Source of the DNA: CAZYBU01 sp964645775
Lineage (GTDB): Bacteria; Spirochaetota; UBA4802; UBA5550
Assembly: GCA_964645775.1 (NCBI GenBank)
Contig: CAZYBU010000064.1
Location: forward strand, 1-11,117
DNA: 11,117 nt
Direction: 5' to 3'
Position 1 is the stretch's first letter. The number at the start of each line of letters is the position of its first letter. Below are positions 6,562 to 11,117 of this stretch, piece after piece. The position numbers were made by a program, and so were the translations under genes. Under the pieces are notes generated by a model. It was not told the origin of the DNA, made no database searches, and saw only the letters and a program-made list of their open reading frames with translations.

Positions 6562-7368
6562 TCATCGGCTGTATTCAACCATAATGGTATAGCTGGCCTG
6601 GTACTCCACTTCGCCTTCACCATATTCCGTGTGGGCGCGAACCTCGTAAGTGCCTGGGCGAGAGACTCCCCCGCGAAAGGTTATGGAGCCGTTTTTCATT
6701 TTGCGGGTATACTGGTAAGTATAGTAATCATCAGGCCCGGCACCCTTTTCTGCAAGGGAAATGTAATCGTATTTTGTGCCGGGAAAGTTGTCGAAGATGA
6801 CCGTGATATCTTCCCAAGTGGAGTAATTCCTCTTTTCCGCCTTTATTTGAACTTCTGTTTCGCTGGTTACCTTTTCACCGGTGATTTTATCAACGAACAG
6901 GGAGACTACTTTCAGTATGTCGTCATCCGGCCCGGCCGAAACGTTGGCGCCGGAATCGGCGATACCTTTTTCAATATCAATGATGCGGCCGCTAATAACA
7001 AGGGTATCTCCGTACTTGATGACCCTCCCAATCATGACCTTCTGGGCCGATACAATCTTTCCCAGTCTTACCGCTTCACTCTTCTCCGCCACGCCGGATT
7101 GAATGAGCTGATGCTCTTTTAACAGGTTGTCGATCTGGCTTCGTTCCAGGACCTGATACTGTTTGCGACGCGCGAACTCATTTCTGAGAACTTCAGAGAT
7201 AGAGAGGGCCTTCGTCGCCAGAATAGGATCTGATTTAAAATCGAGTATGGCCAGCCGTAGAAGACCCGTATTGTTTTCGGCATACAGGGCGGGAAGAGTG
7301 GCATACGTACCCGACATAAGCGCCAGAGTAGCGATAAAGAGAGCTATTATCTGTATAATCCGTTTCAT
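6562..7368 (-). CDS. Exported CsgG-like protein with C-terminal Ig-like domain
   Basis: Residues 1-30 are a signal peptide (KR, a hydrophobic core, likely cleavage after ALYA). No lipobox cysteine is present, unlike CsgG itself. Residues about 38-165 match the CsgG/LpoB fold: LRLAILDFKS, FARRKQYQVLERSQIDNLLKEHQL, RLGKIVSAQKVMIGRVIKYGDTLVISGRIIDIEKG. Residues 184-265 form an all-beta domain (ITVIFDNFPGTKYDYISL, then GTYEVRAHTEYGEGEVEY) of the Ig-like type seen at the end of secreted bacterial proteins. The likely place is the periplasm or the inner face of the outer membrane, in envelope assembly or secretion; the exact role is unknown. The ATG at 7366-7368 is preferred over an upstream TTG at 7375-7377. 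The promoter with palindrome at 7404-7433 belongs to this gene. Confidence 0.8.
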   Translation of the reverse strand: MKRIIQIIALFIATLALMSGTYATLPALYAENNTGLLRLAILDFKSDPILATKALSISEVLRNEFARRKQYQVLERSQIDNLLKEHQLIQSGVAEKSEAVRLGKIVSAQKVMIGRVIKYGDTLVISGRIIDIEKGIADSGANVSAGPDDDILKVVSLFVDKITGEKVTSETEVQIKAEKRNYSTWEDITVIFDNFPGTKYDYISLAEKGAGPDDYYTYQYTRKMKNGSITFRGGVSRPGTYEVRAHTEYGEGEVEYQASYTIMVEYSR

Positions 7369-7403
7369 TGTAATCAACTTGCCGGTAGATTAATTCAACA
7401 CTT

Positions 7404-7433
7404 ATAATATGATTGTACGTTCAATACAATCAA
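7404..7433 (-). promoter_or_regulatory. Promoter with embedded palindromic operator
   Basis: On the minus strand, TTGATT (7428-7433), an 18-base spacer and TATTAT (7404-7409). The spacer is almost filled by an 8-bp inverted repeat, TGATTGTA and TACAATCA (7410-7417 and 7425-7432, gap 7). This is the expected geometry for a repressor blocking RNA polymerase at the CsgG-like gene. The regulator is not identified. Confidence 0.55.
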
Positions 7434-7483
7434 TTTTTATGACAAATATATTTAATCCGTCACCCAGGTGCATCCTGCGGCAT

Positions 7484-7810
7484 TTACATTATCTCTTTTC
7501 GCAGTTCAAGGAGTTCCCCATCAATGCTTTCCAAAATTATCCGTTCAATGGTCGCAACTGATCTTGAGAGGGATGCCTGGTCCCCCGCCAGAAGGCATAC
7601 AGTCCAGAGCGACCTGTCGTGACTCTCCTGGTATCCGCTCTCCAAAACGGCCGCGTTACGGTTTTTCCCTATACGCTCACCAATGCCGGAAAGACGCGCC
7701 CTCTTCTCCTTCAGGGAACGGCATCCAGGAAGACGGATATCCGCTTCAAGAAGCATGATGACCGTACCGCTTTCCCTTGTTGAATCAGTATATAAAGTAT
7801 CTTTGTTCAT
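7484..7810 (-). CDS. DUF503 (YlxP-like) family protein
   Basis: The core MLLEADIRLPGCRSLKEKR is the diagnostic N-terminal strand and loop of DUF503 (YlxP), a small family often found beside translation and ribosome-maturation genes; its function is unestablished. The full family length of about 90 residues is present. The start is a choice between ATG 7810 (108 residues, 26-base overlap with the glycosylase gene, GAGAAG just upstream) and ATG 7756 (closest to the usual family start, after the glycosylase stop). The longer frame upstream to 7921 lies inside the glycosylase gene and is unlikely. It is probably co-transcribed and coupled with the glycosylase. Confidence 0.75.
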   Translation of the reverse strand: MNKDTLYTDSTRESGTVIMLLEADIRLPGCRSLKEKRARLSGIGERIGKNRNAAVLESGYQESHDRSLWTVCLLAGDQASLSRSVATIERIILESIDGELLELRKEIM

Positions 7811-8687
7811 CTTCTCGCACCATCCCCTCTTTACAAAGGTCTTCCATAACTGAACCTGGATCGTGTTCTCCCTCCGGGAGGGCCCGGGCCAACTCATCCA
7901 GGTTTGCCCCGGGATGGTCAAGCAGGTATTCCAATATTTTACTCCTTACCTGCCGACGGGAACCCTCAAATGGTTTTTGGCGCGTGAAATGCCTGCTCCT
8001 TCTGGAGGGATTCCCTGAAACGCTTTTAACATATACTCCCAGGTCCATGAGGGCGGAGTACCACCTTGCCGGAGAATTTCTTTCCAGGGTCTGGGCGACA
8101 AGCGGATATATATCCCGGTCATCTATCTCATCCTGCCCGTTAAAGAAAAAGTATATAAAAAGAGAGCGAATATTTGTCTCGATAAAGACTTCCGGTCTGT
8201 CGAAGGCGTAAACAGAGATCGAGGCGGCCGTAGCGGGTCCGATACCGGGCAGTTTAACCAGTTCATCTGGAGTATTCGGAAGGATCCCTTCATATTCATC
8301 CACGATCATGCGCGCCGACTTCTGGAGATTGCGGGCTCTGCGATTGTAACCAAGTCCCTTCCACTCTCGGAGTATCTCTTCAAGAGAGGCAAGAGAGAGT
8401 TCGCTGAAACCGGGAAAGGCTTCCATGAATCGGTTGAACCGGGAAGCCACGGTCTCAGTCCTTGTCTGCTGAAGCATGACTTCGCTAATGAAAATGGTAT
8501 AGGGTGAACGGTCCCGTCTCCAGGGGAAATCCCGCCCATACTCTTCGCAGAAGCCATAGACCGTTGCACGAAAGCGGTTTACCATATCTTCAGAAAGAGG
8601 TTCCCCTTTATTGAAGTCTTGGATTCTCCTGTTAAACTCCTGCAGACGGGCATCCAGAGGGAAGATTTTTTTTTCGATTTTTCGCAT
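7785..8687 (-). CDS. MutY-like A/G-specific adenine glycosylase variant lacking the iron-sulfur cluster
   Basis: HhH-GPD DNA glycosylase: FPWR at 54-57, SEVMLQQT at 68-75 with the MutY catalytic glutamate E69, WKGLGYNRRARNL at 109-121, and the helix-hairpin-helix LPGIGPATA at 146-154. MutY removes adenine opposite 8-oxoguanine. The conserved LDGNV region, which holds the catalytic aspartate, reads FIETNI (168-173), so glutamate replaces aspartate. No four-cysteine 4Fe-4S motif follows; only C47 and C285 occur. The NUDIX-like domain that reads 8-oxoguanine is replaced by a short winged-helix-like tail (245-300). There are about 30 extra residues before the domain; M35 (8585) is an alternative start. 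Adenine specificity is therefore likely but not certain. Confidence 0.82.
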   Translation of the reverse strand: MRKIEKKIFPLDARLQEFNRRIQDFNKGEPLSEDMVNRFRATVYGFCEEYGRDFPWRRDRSPYTIFISEVMLQQTRTETVASRFNRFMEAFPGFSELSLASLEEILREWKGLGYNRRARNLQKSARMIVDEYEGILPNTPDELVKLPGIGPATAASISVYAFDRPEVFIETNIRSLFIYFFFNGQDEIDDRDIYPLVAQTLERNSPARWYSALMDLGVYVKSVSGNPSRRSRHFTRQKPFEGSRRQVRSKILEYLLDHPGANLDELARALPEGEHDPGSVMEDLCKEGMVREDEQRYFIY

Positions 8688-8693
8688 TATTAG

Positions 8694-8722
8694 TTGGAAA
8701 AGGGACGGCGCCTTATTATACT
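8694..8722 (+). promoter_or_regulatory. Sigma70-type promoter for the structured RNA / peptidase leader
   Basis: TTGGAA (8694-8699), a 17-base spacer and TATACT (8717-8722). The predicted transcript start is near 8729. It lies in the divergent gap, directly upstream of the glycosylase start on the other strand. Confidence 0.6.
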
Positions 8723-8728
8723 ATATTC

Positions 8729-8905
8729 AGATTATGCAGCATAAGGAGATCATTATAGAAGGAGAGCAAGTGAAACATAGCTTACTCACTAACTTACCTT
8801 CGGGTAAGAGAAAGGGGCAAAAACCCCCGAGAGCAGCCAATCTAATGGTGCACTGAGCCTTCCGAAAATGGGAGGCTCAGTGTCGTATGCGACCCTCCCT
8901 TTTTC
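8729..8905 (+). ncRNA. Candidate structured small RNA or riboswitch-like leader
   Basis: About 175 bases with no credible ORF, framed by a promoter and a T-run. Successive hairpins: TTATG/CATAA (8732-8744); CTTACC-TTCG-GGTAAG with a UUCG tetraloop (8793-8808); GGGG-CAAAAA-CCCC (8814-8827); and a long stem CACTGAGCCT/AGGCTCAGTG (8851-8860 with 8873-8882), extended by TCC/GGG. The 3' arm of the last stem overlaps a second possible stem that ends in TTTTT, so two folds exclude each other, as in attenuators and riboswitches. I could not match it to the consensus of TPP, cobalamin, SAM, lysine, glycine, cyclic-di-GMP, T-box, SRP or 6S RNA. It may be a free sRNA or the leader of the M20 peptidase gene 75 bases downstream. 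Confidence 0.45.
8870..8904 (+). terminator. Intrinsic terminator alternative to the upstream stem
   Basis: GGGAGG (8870-8875) pairs with CCTCCC (8894-8899). Inside it, GTCG-TATG-CGAC (8882-8893) stacks on the 3' side, with a 6-base bulge on the 5' side, and TTTTT follows at 8900-8904. Formation requires opening the 8851-8882 stem. Confidence 0.5.
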
Positions 8906-8979
8906 TCCAGAAATGATGCCTTATCTTCTCATACCAGTTTTTTTATTGTGTTGATTACGATAAAACCTACCCTTTGACC

Positions 8980-10191
8980 ATGGGCAAGATGAATCCGGAA
9001 ACGATCACGGACTGGTTCCGTTCCCATCACGAGCGGTATCTTGATATCCTGCGGCAGATGGTCAATATTAATTCCTGGACAAAAAACCGATCTGGCATTG
9101 CCCATCTTTCGAGGCTTACATCGGAACTTTTTTCAGATAGAGGTTTCTCCTCGGAATACATACCCCATCCTGACCCGGAGATCGGCTCCCATCTTCTTTT
9201 AGAACGTAACCCTGGAGGTAAAGAGAGTGTCGCCTTTATCTCGCACCTGGACACGGTCTATTCGCCTGAAGAGGAGGAGGAAAACTCCTTTGTCTGGGAA
9301 AAATCAGGAGACAGGATATTAGGGCCGGGCACAGCCGATATCAAGGGGGGGACCCTGGTTGCGCTCATGGTCCAGGAAGGATTGGAACGGTGGTTCCGGG
9401 AGCTTAATGATAATTTACATGTGCAGATATTCTTCAACGCGGCGGAGGAAGAAAACTCTGATCATTTCGGCGATCTACTCAAGGAACGCCTTCCGTCACA
9501 CTGCCGGGCGGTCCTCGTATGTGAAGCGGGTGGATTCATCGATGGCTGCCATACTCTGGTAACTTCCCGAAAAGGAAGACGGCATATCCGCTTACGCTCC
9601 CTGGGAAAAAGCGCTCACGCCGGACAGAATCACGGGAAAGGAGAAAACGCCATTATCCGACTGGCCCGTATCCTGCCGGAGATGGAAGGACTGTCGGATT
9701 ATGATCTCGGGCTGACGGTGAATGTCGGTCTGATACAGGGGGGCGAAGCTCTGAACCGGGTCCCGGGAGAGGCCATAGCGGATGTGGAGATACGGGCTCA
9801 TAACATGAAGGATATGGAAAGGGTAGAGGCCTATCTTTCCCGGAAGAGGGAGACATCTCCCCGGGGCCTCCTTGAGTATGAACATCTACGTTCGCTCTCT
9901 CCCTGGGAAGAGAACAGGGGGAGCAGAGACCTCTTTGAATCATACAGAAAGGTCGCGGAAGACATGAGAATATCCCTGATGGAGGAGTCGAGGGGAGGAC
10001 TCAGCGACGGAAACCTGACCTGGAGGTATACTCCAACTATCGATGGGATCGGCCCCCTGGGATTTAACGCGCACTGCTCAGGATCGGACGGGGAAGAGCG
10101 GGAATATATCCTTGAAGATTCTCTGGAAGAGAAATCTATACTTACTCTTTTCTTTCTGAAGGAGTGGTTTGCCGGGATGAACAGGAATTGA
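8980..10191 (+). CDS. M20 family zinc metallopeptidase (carboxypeptidase G2 / ArgE-DapE type)
   Basis: Two-zinc hydrolase of 403 residues that cleaves N-acyl amino acids or short peptides. Zinc and catalytic residues are all visible: H89 and D91 (SHLDTV), bridging D120 (GTADIKGG), catalytic E156 and ligand E157 (AAEEENS), E182 (CEAGG) and H365 (NAHCSG). GKSAHAG around H213 marks the dimerisation domain, which interrupts the catalytic domain as usual. The order and spacing are nearest carboxypeptidase G2-like members, but the substrate cannot be read. There is no signal peptide, so it is cytoplasmic. Starts at TTG 8974, ATG 8980 and ATG 8989 are possible, and no Shine-Dalgarno is visible before any of them. 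It lies 75 bases after the structured RNA. Its last 50 bases overlap the small NrdD-like gene on the other strand. Confidence 0.88.
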   Translation: MGKMNPETITDWFRSHHERYLDILRQMVNINSWTKNRSGIAHLSRLTSELFSDRGFSSEYIPHPDPEIGSHLLLERNPGGKESVAFISHLDTVYSPEEEEENSFVWEKSGDRILGPGTADIKGGTLVALMVQEGLERWFRELNDNLHVQIFFNAAEEENSDHFGDLLKERLPSHCRAVLVCEAGGFIDGCHTLVTSRKGRRHIRLRSLGKSAHAGQNHGKGENAIIRLARILPEMEGLSDYDLGLTVNVGLIQGGEALNRVPGEAIADVEIRAHNMKDMERVEAYLSRKRETSPRGLLEYEHLRSLSPWEENRGSRDLFESYRKVAEDMRISLMEESRGGLSDGNLTWRYTPTIDGIGPLGFNAHCSGSDGEEREYILEDSLEEKSILTLFFLKEWFAGMNRN

Positions 10192-10312
10192 CGGCAAGTT
10201 CTTTTCTTTCCCGGAACTCCTCCTTTTTGCCCCGGTTCCACTGACTTACCGGTCGAAAATATCCGACAACCCTGGAATAGATTTCAGCCGGAATCCTTCT
10301 TGATGTATCCAT
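10142..10312 (-). CDS. Stand-alone glycyl-radical C-terminal domain of class III ribonucleotide reductase (NrdD-like), 56 residues
   Basis: The short product contains IYSRVVGYFRPVSQWN (residues 11-26) followed by RGKKEEFRERK. This is the C-terminal signature of anaerobic ribonucleoside-triphosphate reductase NrdD, where the glycine before tyrosine (here G17) carries the catalytic radical. Nothing of the 500+ residue catalytic barrel or the zinc-binding cysteines is present. The gene is real by its signals: the promoter TTGACT-17-TATCAT just upstream, and GGGAG six bases before the ATG at 10310-10312. The tail after residue 38 is unlike NrdD and runs antisense into the peptidase gene by 50 bases. 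A plausible role, by analogy with YfiD/GrcA for pyruvate formate-lyase, is a spare radical domain repairing a damaged reductase. It could instead be half of a split enzyme. Role is inference; the motif is clear. Confidence 0.75.
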   Translation of the reverse strand: MDTSRRIPAEIYSRVVGYFRPVSQWNRGKKEEFRERKELAVNSCSSRQTTPSERKE

Positions 10313-10346
10313 GGTTTTCTCCCTCACTGTAACGTATACCATGATC

Positions 10347-10375
10347 ATGATAGTATCGTGCGAAAAACGAGTCAA
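10347..10375 (-). promoter_or_regulatory. Sigma70-type promoter for the NrdD-like small gene
   Basis: On the minus strand, TTGACT (10370-10375), a spacer of exactly 17 bases and TATCAT (10347-10352). It lies about 35 bases before the start codon. Both hexamers match the consensus at five of six positions. Confidence 0.7.
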
Positions 10376-10430
10376 CAAGAATTTGCTAAATATGTGTTGA
10401 CCTTCCTGTATTGGAGGAGATGATTATTCC

Positions 10431-11117
10431 ATGGAGAGGATGCGGAGAATCATACATGTGGACATGGACGCATTTTTCGCCTCCGTTGAACAACTGGACA
10501 ATCCTTCTCTCAGGGGTAAACCGGTCATAGTAGGTGGAAACCCTGACGGGAGGGGTGTGGTTGCGGCCTGTTCATACGAGGCGAGGAGATACGGTATACA
10601 TTCAGCAATGCCATCCTCCAAAGCAAGAAGACTCTGTCCCGGGGCAATCTTTGTCCGGGGTAACTTTGAGCGGTACAGGGAGGTCTCCCTCCAGATACGT
10701 GAAATTTTCGAATGTTACACGGGCCTGGTTGAACCTCTCTCTCTCGACGAGGCCTACCTCGACGTTACGGATTACCTGGAGGGTTTCGAATCGGCCACGG
10801 CCATTGCCCGGGAAATCAGAAAGCGTATTCACGATTCAACCGGCCTTACAGCTTCAGCAGGAGTGTCGTACAATAAGTTCCTTGCCAAGGTGGCAAGCGA
10901 TTTCAGGAAACCGGACGGTTTGACGGTAATCCCTCCCTGGAAGGCGGAAGACTTTTTAAACGATCTTCCCATCGGTAAATTCCACGGGATAGGTAAACGG
11001 ACCGAAGAGAAGATGAAAGAGATGGGTGTCTACCGCGGTTCCGACCTGAAGAACATCTCCAGGCCCCACCTTGTCTCCAACTTCGGGAAAGTGGGAGAGT
11101 TCTATTATCTCATCGCC
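10431..11117 (+). CDS. dinB: DNA polymerase IV (DinB), 5' part, cut by the window end
   Basis: Y-family translesion polymerase; 229 codons are present and the frame is open at the window edge. HVDMDAFFASVE at 9-20 carries the first metal-binding aspartate D11 and the steric-gate phenylalanine F16. SLDEAYLDVT at 104-113 carries catalytic D106 and E107. SAGVSYNKFLAKVASDFRKPDG at 142-163 is the family signature, and FHGIGKRTEEKMKEMGV at 184-200 is the helix-hairpin-helix of the thumb. GGAGGAG at 10413-10419 supports ATG 10431; ATG 10440 (M4) would align exactly with the E. coli start. The thumb end, little finger and beta-clamp motif lie outside. No LexA-type box of the E. coli form (CTGT-N8-ACAG) is seen upstream. 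Confidence 0.95.
   Translation, partial: MERMRRIIHVDMDAFFASVEQLDNPSLRGKPVIVGGNPDGRGVVAACSYEARRYGIHSAMPSSKARRLCPGAIFVRGNFERYREVSLQIREIFECYTGLVEPLSLDEAYLDVTDYLEGFESATAIAREIRKRIHDSTGLTASAGVSYNKFLAKVASDFRKPDGLTVIPPWKAEDFLNDLPIGKFHGIGKRTEEKMKEMGVYRGSDLKNISRPHLVSNFGKVGEFYYLIA

Noticed and set aside
6552..6580. 7-bp inverted repeat GGTTGAA/TTCAACC at the end of the CsgG-like gene
   Set aside because: Weak stem, 15-base loop, no T-run; not convincing as a terminator.
8836..8844. AGCAGCCAA, as in the SRP RNA core
   Set aside because: The paired strand and GNAR-type loop of the SRP hairpin are missing.
8611..8856. 81-codon rightward ORF across the glycosylase start and the structured RNA
   Set aside because: It begins antisense within the glycosylase gene and continues through the hairpin region; composition and context point to chance.
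8851..8882. Group II intron domain V likeness (GAGCC stem with GAAA)
   Set aside because: The stem has no bulge or catalytic triad, and no intron domains or exon sites are present.
10383..10400. NrdR box near the NrdD-like gene
   Set aside because: The AT-rich stretch with GTGT does not match the palindromic consensus beyond a few bases.

Overview
The window is roughly 50% GC bacterial chromosome with short intergenic gaps. It holds no insertion sequence, phage gene or CRISPR array. The gene content suggests a free-living anaerobic or facultative Gram-negative, most likely a spirochaete: an exported CsgG-like protein with an Ig-like tail, a tandem HD-GYP protein, an iron-sulfur-less MutY relative and a short NrdD-type protein. 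That assignment is inference from gene content only.

Left part (1-3424). A sphingosine-1-phosphate-lyase-like PLP enzyme reads leftward and ends early, at a stop codon near the window edge. It is divergent from an ArsR-type winged-helix regulator that overlaps a small CxxCxxCC (YkgJ-type) protein. That pair ends in a strong bidirectional terminator. A 47-codon ORF enters the same terminator from the other side; it has its own promoter, a perfect Shine-Dalgarno site and an Hsp20-like N-terminus. Behind it lies an L-2-hydroxyglutarate-dehydrogenase-like FAD enzyme.

Middle part (3425-7368). About 500 bases carry no intact gene, but their right end encodes a remnant of a SpoIIE/PP2C-type phosphatase C-terminus. 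Two closely spaced rightward genes follow, one of unknown function and one orphan PAS protein. Next comes tRNA-His(GTG), bracketed by two perfect inverted repeats that both have the loop GGCA. Leftward genes then encode a double HD-GYP protein (probable cyclic-di-GMP phosphodiesterase) and an exported CsgG-like protein whose promoter contains an 8-bp palindrome.

Right part (7369-11117). A MutY-like glycosylase gene overlaps a DUF503 gene, both leftward. A promoter at 8694-8722 drives rightward transcription into a 175-base structured segment. That segment ends in alternative, mutually exclusive hairpins and a T-run, so it is either a small RNA or an attenuator leader for the M20 metallopeptidase that follows. 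A 56-codon leftward gene with an excellent promoter and ribosome-binding site encodes what looks like only the glycyl-radical C-terminus of a class III ribonucleotide reductase. The 3' end of that gene overlaps the end of the peptidase gene. The window closes inside dinB (DNA polymerase IV).

The strongest candidates for something undescribed are the stand-alone glycyl-radical domain (10142-10312), the structured RNA (about 8729-8905) and the micro-ORF running through a terminator (2079-2222).
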